Shown: one piece after another, positions 12,801 to 20,974 of the stretch
Numbering within the stretch: position 1 is the stretch's first letter
How the letters are laid out: the number at the start of each line of letters is the position of its first letter
Assembly: GCF_014203705.1 (NCBI RefSeq)
Contig: NZ_JACHJR010000001.1
Location: forward strand, 3,348,001-3,412,000
DNA from: Kitasatospora gansuensis
Lineage (GTDB): Bacteria; Actinomycetota; Actinomycetes; Streptomycetales; Streptomycetaceae
Direction: 5' to 3'
Length of the DNA: 64,000 nt
Notes under the pieces: generated by a model
What the model was told of the DNA's origin: nothing
The model's input: the letters and a program-made list of their open reading frames with translations, nothing else
The model's database searches: none
Made by a program: the position numbers and the translations under genes

Positions 12801-13504
12801 CAGCTGTACGACCTCCGCTGGTCGGGCGCCGGGATCTGGGCGCCCTTGTACTCGACGGGGATGCCGCCGAGCGGGTAGTCCTTGCGCTGCGGGTGGCCGG
12901 TCCAGTCGTCCGGCATCATGATCCGGGTGAGCGCCGGGTGGCCCTCGAAGACCAGGCCGAAGAAGTCGTAGGTCTCGCGCTCGTGCCAGTCGTTGGTCGG
13001 GTAGACGCTGACCAGCGACGGGATCCGCGGGTCGGCGTCCGGCGCGGTGACCTCCACCCGGAGCAGCCGGGTGTGGGTGATCGAGCGCAGCGGGTAGACC
13101 GCGTGCAGCTCGCGCCCGGCGTCGCCCGGGTAGTGCACCCCGTTGACCCCGAGGCAGAGTTCGTAGCGCAGGGCCGGGTCGTCGCGCAGGATCCGGGCCG
13201 CCCTGAGCAGGTGCTCGCGGGCGATGTGGAAGGTGAGTTCACCCCGGTCCACCACGGTCTTCTCGATCACCTCGGCCGGGTCGAGCCCCTGCTCCTCCAG
13301 CGCGCCCTCGAACTCGTCCGCGACCTCGTCGAAGCCGTGGCCGTACGGGCGGCTGCTGGCGGGCGGCAGCGCGATCGGGGCGGCCAGGCCGCCGAAGCCG
13401 GAGGTGTCGCCGCTGCCCTGGGCGCCGAACATGCCCTGGCGCTTGCCGACCACCTCGATGGGGATTTCTTTCCGGGTCGCGGGTACGGGTGTCTGCTCGG
13501 TCAT
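12800..13504 (-). CDS. nuoC: NADH-quinone oxidoreductase subunit C
   Basis: 30-kDa-type peripheral subunit of complex I, 234 aa from ATG 13504 ([20 protein letters not shown]). The family core is the [20 protein letters not shown] stretch near residue 180, followed by [20 protein letters not shown], the diagnostic complex I 30-kDa signature. An N-terminal extension of about 70 residues containing [20 protein letters not shown] is characteristic of the actinobacterial subunit. NuoC and NuoD are separate genes, unlike in E. coli where they are fused. It overlaps nuoB by 4 bp. Confidence 0.96.
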   Translation of the reverse strand: MTEQTPVPATRKEIPIEVVGKRQGMFGAQGSGDTSGFGGLAAPIALPPASSRPYGHGFDEVADEFEGALEEQGLDPAEVIEKTVVDRGELTFHIAREHLLRAARILRDDPALRYELCLGVNGVHYPGDAGRELHAVYPLRSITHTRLLRVEVTAPDADPRIPSLVSVYPTNDWHERETYDFFGLVFEGHPALTRIMMPDDWTGHPQRKDYPLGGIPVEYKGAQIPAPDQRRSYS

Positions 13505-14055
13505 CGCAGCAGCCCCCGCATCTCGCTGGTCGGGGTGGCCTCCAGGGCCAGTTCCTCGGCCAGCTCCTCGGCCCGGCGCCGGTTCACGCCCAGCGGCTCG
13601 TGCTGGATCTTCTCGTGCAGCTTGAGGATCGCGTCCATCAGCATCTCCGGCCGCGGCGGACAGCCGGGCAGGTAGATGTCGACCGGGACGATGTGGTCCA
13701 CGCCCTGCACGATCGCGTAGTTGTTGAACATCCCGCCCGAGGAGGCGCAGACGCCCATCGAGATGACCCACTTCGGGTTGGCCATCTGGTCGTACACCTG
13801 GCGCAGCACCGGCGCCATCTTCTGGCTCACCCGGCCGGCCACGATCATCAGGTCGGCCTGCCGGGGCGAACCCCGGAAGACCTCCATGCCGAACCGGGCC
13901 AGGTCGTAGCGGCCCGCCCCGGTGGTCATCATCTCGATCGCGCAGCAGGCCAGCCCGAAGGTGGCGGGGAACAGCGACGCCTTGCGCACCCACCCCGCCG
14001 CCGTCTCGACGCTGGTGAGCAGAAAGCCGCTCGGCAGCTTCTCCTCGATTCCCAT
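13501..14055 (-). CDS. nuoB: NADH-quinone oxidoreductase subunit B
   Basis: Carries the terminal [4Fe-4S] cluster N2 that reduces menaquinone; 184 aa. Its ligands are intact: the tandem Cys in [11 protein letters not shown] near residue 35, Cys in [15 protein letters not shown] near 100, and Cys in [15 protein letters not shown] near 130. An in-frame ATG exists at 14079, but ATG 14055 ([17 protein letters not shown]) has an AGAGAGGGATCTG ribosome-binding region and matches the family N-terminus. The nuoA-nuoB gap of 68 bp is the largest inside the operon and contains a hairpin. Confidence 0.96.
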   Translation of the reverse strand: MGIEEKLPSGFLLTSVETAAGWVRKASLFPATFGLACCAIEMMTTGAGRYDLARFGMEVFRGSPRQADLMIVAGRVSQKMAPVLRQVYDQMANPKWVISMGVCASSGGMFNNYAIVQGVDHIVPVDIYLPGCPPRPEMLMDAILKLHEKIQHEPLGVNRRRAEELAEELALEATPTSEMRGLLR

Positions 14056-14092
14056 CAGATCCCTCTCTGCCTTCTCCAAGTCCGGTGGTTCG

Positions 14093-14118
14093 CCCTTGTG
14101 TTCATGCGTTCACAAGGG
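14093..14118 (-). promoter_or_regulatory. Hairpin between nuoA and nuoB
   Basis: A perfect 8-bp inverted repeat, CCCTTGTG ... CACAAGGG, with a 10-nt loop lies in the nuoA-nuoB gap. The right half GCGTTCACAA equals one half of the classic Rex operator, but the left half does not complete it at Rex spacing. It may be an mRNA processing or stability element that adjusts the NuoA:NuoB ratio, or a decayed operator. The structure is plain; the function is inferred. Confidence 0.5.
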
Positions 14119-14123
14119 GCTGC

Positions 14124-14483
14124 TCAGTCCCACTCCAGACCGCCGCGGCGCCAGACGTAGGCGTACGCGACGAAGACGGTGGCGATGAACAGGAGCATCT
14201 CGACCAACCCGAAGATCCCCAGGGAGTCGAAGCTGACCGCCCAGGGGTAGAGGAAGACGATCTCGATGTCGAAGACGATGAAGAGCATCGCCGTGAGGTA
14301 GTACTTGATCGGGAACCGGCCGCCGCCCACGGGCTGCGGGGTCGGTTCGATACCGCACTCGTACGCCTCCAACTTGGCCCGGTTGTAACGCTTCGGGCCG
14401 GTCAGTGAGGCCATCACGACGGAGCCGACCGCGAACGCCGCCGCGATGGCACCGAGTACGAGGATCGGCGCGTAGGCATTCAT
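14124..14483 (-). CDS. nuoA: NADH-quinone oxidoreductase subunit A
   Basis: First gene of the complex I operon. It encodes a three-helix membrane subunit (119 aa) that helps enclose the quinone chamber. Features: N-terminal helix YAPILVLGAIAAAFAVGSVV, the conserved cytoplasmic loop KLEAYECGIEPTPQPVGGGR with its Cys, the FPIKYYLTAMLFIVFDIEIV segment with essential acidic residues near 75, and a third helix LVEMLLFIATVFVAYAYVW. It starts at ATG 14483 after a strong GGACGGAGGGAG ribosome-binding site. Transcription probably starts near 14607. Confidence 0.97.
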   Translation of the reverse strand: MNAYAPILVLGAIAAAFAVGSVVMASLTGPKRYNRAKLEAYECGIEPTPQPVGGGRFPIKYYLTAMLFIVFDIEIVFLYPWAVSFDSLGIFGLVEMLLFIATVFVAYAYVWRRGGLEWD

Positions 14484-14532
14484 GAGCCCCCGCTCCCTCC
14501 GTCCAGTCGTCCTTGACTGCAGATCGGAACTG

Positions 14533-14557
14533 ACGGGTCACGCTGTGGTTGACCCGT
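14533..14557 (-). promoter_or_regulatory. Inverted repeat in the nuo leader
   Basis: A perfect 8-bp inverted repeat, ACGGGTCA ... TGACCCGT, with a 9-nt loop lies about 50 bp upstream of nuoA, in the probable 5' untranslated leader. A third partial copy of the arm (ACCCGTGA) follows. It could be an mRNA hairpin or a second operator. No regulator can be assigned. Confidence 0.4.
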
Positions 14558-14581
14558 GATCCAACCCGTGAGATCACCTCA

Positions 14582-14597
14582 TGTGAGGCAGTTCACA
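14582..14597 (-). promoter_or_regulatory. Rex-type redox operator upstream of nuoA
   Basis: TGTGAGGCAGTTCACA matches the Rex operator consensus TGTGAACNNNTTCACA at every defined base except two. Rex represses respiratory genes when NADH/NAD+ is low and releases DNA when NADH rises; in S. coelicolor the nuo operon is reported as a Rex target. Here the site lies about 100 bp before nuoA and just downstream of the candidate -10 box, a position suited to blocking transcription. The match is seen directly and the assignment rests on the known consensus. Confidence 0.72.
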
Positions 14598-14614
14598 AGG
14601 GCTGGAACGAGCGC

Positions 14615-14620
14615 ATCCTA
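14615..14620 (-). promoter_or_regulatory. Candidate -10 box of the nuoA-N promoter
   Basis: On the minus strand TAGGAT fits the -10 hexamer of the main vegetative sigma factor. It lies about 130 bp before nuoA, and the predicted start point near 14607 puts the Rex-type site at roughly +10 to +25. No good -35 hexamer is seen 17-18 bp upstream. This is the only reasonable -10 close to the operator. Confidence 0.35.
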
Positions 14621-14925
14621 TGCCCGTCGGCTTGTGATCTGCGACACGCAGTTCTGGATGATCTTTGTGATCTACGCCACCTCGCAAAGCGCAACCAAGG
14701 CACCGGAGTCGTCTTCAATCAACACAGTGCAGGCAAGTGCTCACAAACCGTCGCAATTATCGGTGAAGTGACTGGTCAGGGGGCTCTGCCTATATCAATT
14801 GGACTGCGTGCCGAGCAAATTTCAAGGAGCCGGGTTGACGTGATAGTGGATCTCACCCGACCGGGTGGCGACCTCCGAACACTCGCTTGACCTTTCGTTC
14901 ACAAGCGCACGAACGCCCGGCCCGG
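14621..14925. other. Intergenic stretch, lower GC, no gene seen
   Basis: This part of the 440-bp gap between nuoA and the response-regulator stop has lower GC than its surroundings (for example TATATCAATTGGACTG near 14790). Short open frames here lack streptomycete third-position GC bias and ribosome-binding sites. It probably holds upstream nuo promoter sequence and the 3' end of the divergent regulator transcript. A second TTCGTTCACAAGCGCACGAA palindrome-like stretch lies at about 14896. Confidence 0.5.
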
Positions 14926-15588
14926 CTACCGCCGTTCGCCCCAGACCCGGGCCGCGATGCCGACCCGGTTCCGGACGCCGAGCTTGCGCTGGATGTTGGC
15001 CAGGTGGTTCTTGACCGTCCCCGCCGAGATGAAGAGCCGCTCGGCGATCTCGGCGTTGGTCGCCCCGTCCGCCACCAGCCCGGCGAGCTCGCGCTCCCGC
15101 GCGGTGAGCGGGTCGACCGGCTCGGGCGCCGGCCCGGTCGCTTCCTGGCCGATCGCTTCCTGGCCGGCCAGCGCACGCAGCAGGCGCACCGTCACCTGCG
15201 GGCTGATCAGGGTGTCCCCCGCCATCGCCGCCCGGACCGCCTCCACCAGCAGCGCCGGGCTGGACCGCTTGAGCAGGAAGCCGGCCGCCCCGTTCCGGAG
15301 CGCGGCGTGCACGTACTCGTCCAGGTCGAAGGTGGTCACCACGACCACCTTCAGCGGGTCGGCCACCTCCGGCCCGGCCAGCTGCCTGGTCAGCTCCAGA
15401 CCGTCCAGCTTCGGCATCCGGATGTCCGCCAGCACCACGTCGGGCCGGACCAGCCGGGCCTGTTCGAGCGCCGACGCCCCGTCGGCCGCCTCCGCCACCA
15501 CGGTCAGGTCGGGCTGGGCGTCCAGGATGATCCGGTACGCGCTGCGGATGTCGTCGTGGTCGTCGGCCAGCAGGATCCTGGTGCTCAT
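14926..15588 (-). CDS. NarL/FixJ-family response regulator
   Basis: Two-component response regulator, 220 aa. The receiver domain has the acidic pocket DDHDD at residues 9-13, the phospho-accepting Asp55 in VVLADIRMPK, and the conserved Lys in GFLLKRSSP near 105. The C-terminal LuxR-type HTH is complete (LTARERELAGLVADGATNAE then GTVKNHLANIQRKLGVRNR). It overlaps the upstream kinase gene by 4 bp (ATGA), so the two form a cognate pair. The membrane-protein gene at 16787, divergent from the pair, is the most likely local target. The signal is unknown. Confidence 0.93.
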   Translation of the reverse strand: MSTRILLADDHDDIRSAYRIILDAQPDLTVVAEAADGASALEQARLVRPDVVLADIRMPKLDGLELTRQLAGPEVADPLKVVVVTTFDLDEYVHAALRNGAAGFLLKRSSPALLVEAVRAAMAGDTLISPQVTVRLLRALAGQEAIGQEATGPAPEPVDPLTARERELAGLVADGATNAEIAERLFISAGTVKNHLANIQRKLGVRNRVGIAARVWGERR

Positions 15589-16634
15589 GACTGCCCCTCG
15601 GTTCGGTCCGACGGCAGCGTCACGGTGACCTGCCAGCCCTGCTCGGTGCGGCCCGCGTGCAGCGTGCCGTCCAGCGCCTCGACCCGGGCGGTCAGTGCGC
15701 TCAACCCGTGGCCGCCCCGCCGACGTGGCTGGTGCTCGGCCGCGCCGCCGTCATCGGCGACCGTCAACTCCAGGCTCTTGCCCTGACTGTGACGGAGCGT
15801 CACCAGTACGGTCCGGGCCTGCGGAGCATGCCGCCGGACGTTGGTCAGCGCCTCGACCACGATCCGGTGCACGGTGGCCCCGGCCTCCCGGCCGAGCGGC
15901 TGCTCCGGCAGGTCGAGCCGGACCGTGGCGGCTCCCGAGGCGGTGAACCGCTCGGCCAGCGCCGGGAGTTCGGCGATACCGGGCTGCGGGCTCCGGCGGG
16001 CCCCGGTGTCCTGGTCCGGAGTACGCAGCAGGGCGACCGTCCGGTCCAGTGAGGCGAGCGCCTGCTGACCGGACTGCTCGATCCGCTCCAACACCGCCGC
16101 CAGCTCCGGGTGCGGCCCGGCCAGGAAGCCCCCGGCCTGGGCCAGCGCGACCATCCCGCTCACGTCATGGGCCACGAAGTCGTGCAGGTCGTGCGCGAGT
16201 TCGAGCTGCTCGGCCCGGCGGGCAGCCGCCACCTCCCGATGGCGGAGCCCGTCCAGCGACCAGAGGTAGCCGCCGATCAGCGCCGCCGCCAGGGCTCCGA
16301 CCGCGCCGAAACCGAGCAGTCCGACCTGCTCCCAGCCCTCGACCGGGGCCGCGTACCGGAACGGCCAGCAGAGCAGTGCCACCGCCAGGCCCGCGATGGC
16401 CACCCCGCCCCGGCCGGTACGCACCGTCACCGTCACCAGGGCCAGCAGACCGGCCAGTTCGACCACCCCGAACAGCCCGGCCGGACCGCCCTCGCCGAAA
16501 CCGCCCCCGGCCGCTCCGACGGCCGTCAGCCCGAGCGAGACCGCCCCGGCCACCACCGTCGGCCGTGGCCGCCTCGTCCACAGCGCGGCCGCGACCGCGA
16601 GCACCGGTACGGCGCTCCCCCACTCCTCGATCAT
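15585..16634 (-). CDS. Membrane sensor histidine kinase (HisKA_3 type)
   Basis: 349-aa NarL-type sensor kinase. About five N-terminal hydrophobic segments (residues 8-125) form a membrane sensor without a large extracytoplasmic loop. These are followed by the HisKA_3 dimerisation helix with the phosphorylated His151 in ELAHDLHDFVAHDVSGMVAL, then an HATPase domain with an N-box (VEALTNVRRHAPQA) and a Gly-rich lid (RRRGGHGLSALTARVEAL). The small membrane sensor suggests detection of an envelope or lipid-linked signal, like the LiaS/VraS-like class. It starts at ATG 16634. Confidence 0.93.
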   Translation of the reverse strand: MIEEWGSAVPVLAVAAALWTRRPRPTVVAGAVSLGLTAVGAAGGGFGEGGPAGLFGVVELAGLLALVTVTVRTGRGGVAIAGLAVALLCWPFRYAAPVEGWEQVGLLGFGAVGALAAALIGGYLWSLDGLRHREVAAARRAEQLELAHDLHDFVAHDVSGMVALAQAGGFLAGPHPELAAVLERIEQSGQQALASLDRTVALLRTPDQDTGARRSPQPGIAELPALAERFTASGAATVRLDLPEQPLGREAGATVHRIVVEALTNVRRHAPQARTVLVTLRHSQGKSLELTVADDGGAAEHQPRRRGGHGLSALTARVEALDGTLHAGRTEQGWQVTVTLPSDRTEGQS

Positions 16635-16668
16635 GCGTCCAGCCTAGGTACTGACACCCGACAGCGCC

Positions 16669-16684
16669 TGTGCCGAACGGCACA
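16669..16684. promoter_or_regulatory. Palindrome between kinase and membrane-protein genes
   Basis: TGTGCCGAACGGCACA is a perfect 6+4+6 palindrome in the 152-bp divergent region between the sensor kinase and the four-helix membrane protein. Its location suits a response-regulator operator controlling one or both promoters. No -10/-35 pair can be placed with confidence. Confidence 0.4.
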
Positions 16685-16786
16685 TGACGGACCGTCGGAC
16701 CACCCACAAACCTCCCGATCGGCATCTGCCGCCGGTGCCAGGACCGCCGCGAGGCTGGAGGCACACCGAACGAGAGGAACCCCCCG

Positions 16787-17344
16787 ATGACCACCGCTGT
16801 TGCCACCCCTGCCGCGCTTCCCCCCGCCGTCCTTCCCGCCCCCTGGGCCGTCCGCGCCGCCAAGCTGGCCGCCCTCACCACCGTCCCGTCCGGCCTCTGG
16901 CGACTCGCCCTTGGCGTCGGCATCCCGGTCGGCTTCTCCGGCGCGACCGAGCGGCAGATGACCGCCCACATGCCGGGCTGGGGCACCGTCTACGTGATCG
17001 CCCTGAGCGCCCTCGCCGAGGCGCTCGCCTTCCTCTCGCTGGGCCTGGTCCGCCCCTGGGGCCGGGTGGCACCCCGCTGGCTCCCGCTGATCGGCGGCCG
17101 CCCCATCCACCCGCTCGTCGCAGTCGTCCCGGCCGGCCTGGGCGCGCTCGCGGTCACCGCGCTCACCTTCACGGCCGGCCTCGGCGGCTGGTACAGCCCG
17201 GAGGCGATGGGCGACCCGGAGGCCCCGCACGGCCTGGCCGGCCTGGTGATGACCCTCTGCTACGCCCCGCTGCTGCTCTGGGGCCCGCTGCTGGCTGCCG
17301 TCACCGTCGACTACTACCGGCGTTCCAGGGCCGGTTCGCGCTGA
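16787..17344 (+). CDS. Four-helix integral membrane protein, unknown function
   Basis: 185-aa protein with four clear hydrophobic segments, near residues 22-48, 66-95, 105-130 and 150-172. The first loop contains a short FSGATERQMTAHMPGWG stretch and the third loop GLGGWYSPEAMGDPEAPHG. No enzyme motif is seen. It starts at ATG 16787 after a GAGAGGAA ribosome-binding site. It is divergent from the NarL-type two-component pair, so it is probably either its target or a signalling accessory. It overlaps the end of the convergent EamA gene by 31 bp. Confidence 0.8.
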   Translation: MTTAVATPAALPPAVLPAPWAVRAAKLAALTTVPSGLWRLALGVGIPVGFSGATERQMTAHMPGWGTVYVIALSALAEALAFLSLGLVRPWGRVAPRWLPLIGGRPIHPLVAVVPAGLGALAVTALTFTAGLGGWYSPEAMGDPEAPHGLAGLVMTLCYAPLLLWGPLLAAVTVDYYRRSRAGSR

Positions 17345-18261
17345 CCCGCCGCCACCGGGACCGGCTCGGGAGCCGGGGCCGGGGCCGCACTGCGGCGGCC
17401 CCACTCGGTACCGACCAGCACCAGGAGGGCGCCGAGGAGGGCGAGCGGGCCGAGGTGGTCGCCGGCCAGGGTGATGCCGAAGACGGCGGCCCAGAGCGGT
17501 TCGGTACCGAGCAGCAGGGAGACCCGGGACGGCGAGGTGGCCCGGACGGCCCAGGTCTGGACGAGGAAGGCGAACAGGGTGCAGAGCAGCGAGAGGTGCA
17601 GCAGCAGGGCCCAGTCGGCGGCGCCGTAGGAGGCGGCCAGCGCCAGCGGGGACGGGCCGACGAACGGCGCGACCAGGGCGAACACCAGGGTGGCGGTGGC
17701 GAGTTGGACCCAGGTCAGGGCGCTGGAGTCGGTGCCCTTGATGATCCGCAGCCGGGACATGGTCAGCACGTTGACGGTACGGACCACGGCCGCGCCCAGC
17801 ACCAGCAGATCGCCGAGGCCCGGCACCCGGAAACCACCGCCGCCGGTCAGCAAGGCAACACCGACCACCGACAGCCCGGCCGCCGCGACGAACACCCGGG
17901 GCAGCGCGGTCCGGCTCAGCACGCTCTCCGCGAGCGGGGTGAACACCATGGTGAGGCTGATGATCAGCCCGGCGTTGGTCGCCGAGGTGTGCACCGCCCC
18001 GTACGTCTCGAGCAGGAAGATCGCCCCGAGCACCAGCCCGAGCACCGCACCGCCGAGCCACTCCCGGACCGTCAGCTTCACCAGCGCCCGCCAGGTGAAC
18101 AGCGCCAACAGCGGCAGCACCAGGCCGAACCGGAGCACCAGCATCGCCACCACGCTGTCCGCCGTGGCCACGTTCTTGACCGCCAGAAAGCTGGATCCCC
18201 ACACCACGGCAACGCCGAGCACCGGCAGGTCACGGACGGTCTGGGCAGCGGACATGCGCAT
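17314..18261 (-). CDS. EamA/DMT-superfamily transporter
   Basis: 315-aa drug/metabolite-type exporter with ten predicted helices in two EamA repeats (residues about 10-140 and 155-290). Typical features are VLGVAVVWGSSFLAVKNVAT at the N-terminus and LGTEPLWAAVFGITLAGDHL in the second repeat. The substrate cannot be read from sequence; amino acids or metabolites are common for this family. It starts at ATG 18261 after GGAGGAGAGC; a second in-frame ATG two codons on is also possible. Confidence 0.9.
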   Translation of the reverse strand: MRMSAAQTVRDLPVLGVAVVWGSSFLAVKNVATADSVVAMLVLRFGLVLPLLALFTWRALVKLTVREWLGGAVLGLVLGAIFLLETYGAVHTSATNAGLIISLTMVFTPLAESVLSRTALPRVFVAAAGLSVVGVALLTGGGGFRVPGLGDLLVLGAAVVRTVNVLTMSRLRIIKGTDSSALTWVQLATATLVFALVAPFVGPSPLALAASYGAADWALLLHLSLLCTLFAFLVQTWAVRATSPSRVSLLLGTEPLWAAVFGITLAGDHLGPLALLGALLVLVGTEWGRRSAAPAPAPEPVPVAAGQREPALERR

Positions 18262-18462
18262 GGGAGCTCTCCTCCGGAAGGCTGGGACCCGTACGCCTTC
18301 GGACGGAGCTGCTGGCGGGCCATCGTCGCCTACCCGGCCTGACTGATCAACACCATTCCGGCCCTCGGACCGTGGTCACCGCCTCGGCACGACGTTTCCG
18401 AAGCGTCGTCAGCTGCCGGGCCGTAATCTGCTGACGACGGTTCGGAGTGGTGGGAGTTGGCG

Positions 18463-20874
18463 TTGGACCTGTACGACCGGCTGCGTGACCTGCGGGAGCA
18501 CGCCCGCGCCGAGCGGGAGGCCACCGGGCTGCGGTTCTCCGCCCTGGCCACCGAGCAGGCCGTCCGGCTCTCCACCCGGCCGGGAGCGGCCGAGTTCACC
18601 GCCCGCCGGATCAACGACTGGGCGCCGGCCAACCGCAAGGACGCCCGGCCGCCGTCGTTCGAGGACCGGGGCTGCCTGCTCGCCCTGGCCGAGCTCTGGA
18701 GCGACTGGGCGGAACTCCCCTTCGACGAAGCCTCCTGGGCCGCCCTGCTCCCTTCACCGCCTGCCCCGCTCGCCCTCCCCTGGACCACCAACCAGATCAA
18801 CGACGGCGACTTCCACGGCACCGTGGTGATGGCCCAGACCGCCAACCTCGGCCTCCCCGAACAGCGCCGCCCCGCACCCTCCGCGCTGGCGCCGCTCCGC
18901 GCCCTGCCTCCCGAATTCACTGGGCGTGAAGCAGAGTTGGCGGCTCTGCTGCCGCTCCTCGACCCCGCCTCCGAAGCCGAACCCGTCCTGGTCACCTCGG
19001 TGGCCGGCATGGGCGGTATCGGCAAGACCACCCTGGCCTTGGCGGCCGGCCACGCCGCACTGGAGCAGGGCTGGTTCACCGGCGCGCTCTTCATCGACCT
19101 GCACGGCTACGACGACACCCCGGTCGAGGCCACCCACGCCCTGGACACCCTGCTCCGCGCCCTCGGGGTGCCACTCGAGCAGATCCCGCCCGACGAGGAG
19201 GCCCGGGCCTCGCTGTACCGGTCCCAACTCGCCGCCCGCGAAGCCGTGCTGGTCATCGCCGACAACGCATCGGACCCTGAACAGCTGCGCTCGCTGGTCC
19301 CGGGCGCCGGGCGTCACCGGCTGCTGACCACCTCCCGCGACACCCTGGTGGCGCTCGGCGCCACGCTGGTCGATCTGGAGGTGCTGACCCCGACTGCCGC
19401 CGGCGCCTTGGTCGAGCGCACCCTCCGCACGGCCAACCGCCGTCCCGAGCGAGTGTCCTCGGACCCGGACGGCACGGCTCTGCTCACTCAGCTCTGCGGA
19501 TATCTGCCGTTGGCCCTGCAGATCACCACCGCCCAACTCGTCCGGGACCCGCACCTGACGATGGCCCGGCTCGCCGAGGACCTGCTGGACGACCTGGCCA
19601 GTACGGGCAGTCGGCTCGACCAGCTCCAAGACGGGCGACTGGCTGTCAGGGTCTCGCTGGACCGCTCCCGGCGCCGCCTGACCATCCCGGAGACCCAACT
19701 GCTGGAGCAACTGGCGCTCGCCCCCGGCCCGGACATCTCCACCGAAGCGGCCGCGCAGCTCTCCGGTCAGAAGATCAGCCACACCCGCCAGCGGCTCACC
19801 GCCCTCGCCAACGCCAGCCTGCTCCGGCAGAGCCCGGTCGGCGGGCGCTGGACCATGCACGACCTGGTCCGGGACCACTCCATCGAGCATGCGCGAGCAG
19901 CAGGCCGCAACCACCGTCCGGCTCTGGTCCGCCTGCTCAGGTACTACAACGACACGACCAGGGCCGCCGACGCTCATCTGCGGCTCGCGTCCGCCCGCCG
20001 GCCACCGGCCCTGTTCCCCGACCGCGACGCCGCCATCCTCTGGTTGGACACCGAGCAGACCAATCTGATCGCCGGAGTCCAGTTGGCCGACGGTCTGCAA
20101 CTCCTGACGATTGCCCGCTCGCTCGCCGACGCCCTCACCACCCACCTGAGCCTGCGTCGGCGCTACGACGATCTCCACACCACCAGCAGAATCGAGCTGG
20201 CCGCCGCTCGGGCGCTCGGAAATCGCGCGTTCGAAGCCGAGGCTCTGCTTGACTGCGGCCGTGCCCTCAAGGGCCTGGACCGCCGCGATGCGGCGCAAGC
20301 CGACTACCAGCAGGCCCTCGCCATCAATCGGGAAATCGGGAACCAGCGGGGCATGGCGTCCAGTTTGTCCCTCCTCGGGGTCGTCCTGCACGAGGCGGGC
20401 AACGTGGTGGCCGCGCACAGTGCGCACCTTCAGGCCGTCGCGGTGGTCACTGCCCTCGGCAGCATTGACGAGCTGGCCTGGGTCTGGGGTAATCACGGTC
20501 TGACCTTGGTGAGCATGGGACGCTGCGAGGAGGCCACGGCTGCCATGCAGCGGGACCTGGCGGCTTGCCGGACCCTTGGTGACCGCATGGGCGAAGCCAT
20601 GAACCTCAACAACCTTGGCAGTGCCCTCCGCGCGCTGAGTGAGTTCGACCGGGCCGCCGAGGCCGGTCAGCAGGCGGTCCAGATCTTTCAGGCCCTGACC
20701 GAGCACTACCGGGAAGGGCAGGCCCTGGGCGAGCTGGCTGACACGGCACAGCAGGCCGGCTTGCCGGCGTCCGAGGTCCGGTCCCTGCGCGACGCCGCAG
20801 TAGCTGCCTATCGGCGTGCGGGCGCCCACCAACAGGCGGAGAAGGCCGTCACAGGGGAGGACAGTCGCTTCTGA
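18463..20874 (+). CDS. NB-ARC/TPR regulatory (STAND) protein
   Basis: Large signal-transduction ATPase, about 803 aa. TTG 18463 is preferred because GGGAG lies 6 nt before it. Order: an N-terminal HTH-like region of about 100 residues, a linker with NQINDGDFHGTVVMAQTAN, an NB-ARC domain (P-loop AGMGGIGKTTLAL near 184-195, Walker B region VLVIADNASDP near 270, GLPL-like CGYLPLALQIT near 350), a winged-helix segment (near 410-470), and C-terminal TPRs from about 590. It resembles AfsR and other actinomycete STAND regulators but lacks a SARP output domain. The linker resembles Streptomyces amyloid-signalling motifs. Partner and trigger are unknown. Confidence 0.85.
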   Translation: MDLYDRLRDLREHARAEREATGLRFSALATEQAVRLSTRPGAAEFTARRINDWAPANRKDARPPSFEDRGCLLALAELWSDWAELPFDEASWAALLPSPPAPLALPWTTNQINDGDFHGTVVMAQTANLGLPEQRRPAPSALAPLRALPPEFTGREAELAALLPLLDPASEAEPVLVTSVAGMGGIGKTTLALAAGHAALEQGWFTGALFIDLHGYDDTPVEATHALDTLLRALGVPLEQIPPDEEARASLYRSQLAAREAVLVIADNASDPEQLRSLVPGAGRHRLLTTSRDTLVALGATLVDLEVLTPTAAGALVERTLRTANRRPERVSSDPDGTALLTQLCGYLPLALQITTAQLVRDPHLTMARLAEDLLDDLASTGSRLDQLQDGRLAVRVSLDRSRRRLTIPETQLLEQLALAPGPDISTEAAAQLSGQKISHTRQRLTALANASLLRQSPVGGRWTMHDLVRDHSIEHARAAGRNHRPALVRLLRYYNDTTRAADAHLRLASARRPPALFPDRDAAILWLDTEQTNLIAGVQLADGLQLLTIARSLADALTTHLSLRRRYDDLHTTSRIELAAARALGNRAFEAEALLDCGRALKGLDRRDAAQADYQQALAINREIGNQRGMASSLSLLGVVLHEAGNVVAAHSAHLQAVAVVTALGSIDELAWVWGNHGLTLVSMGRCEEATAAMQRDLAACRTLGDRMGEAMNLNNLGSALRALSEFDRAAEAGQQAVQIFQALTEHYREGQALGELADTAQQAGLPASEVRSLRDAAVAAYRRAGAHQQAEKAVTGEDSRF

Positions 20875-20974
20875 CGCAGCGCCAGGGTGGGTCGACCTGA
20901 CATCGTGCATACCGAACGGACCGATGGGCATGGATGATTGGTCCATGTCAATCTATCCTCCGGAGGCACCCCAA

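Noticed and set aside
14549..14890. Plus-strand open frame upstream of nuoA
   Set aside because: Low third-position GC, no ribosome-binding site, and it covers the nuo promoter and Rex-type site.
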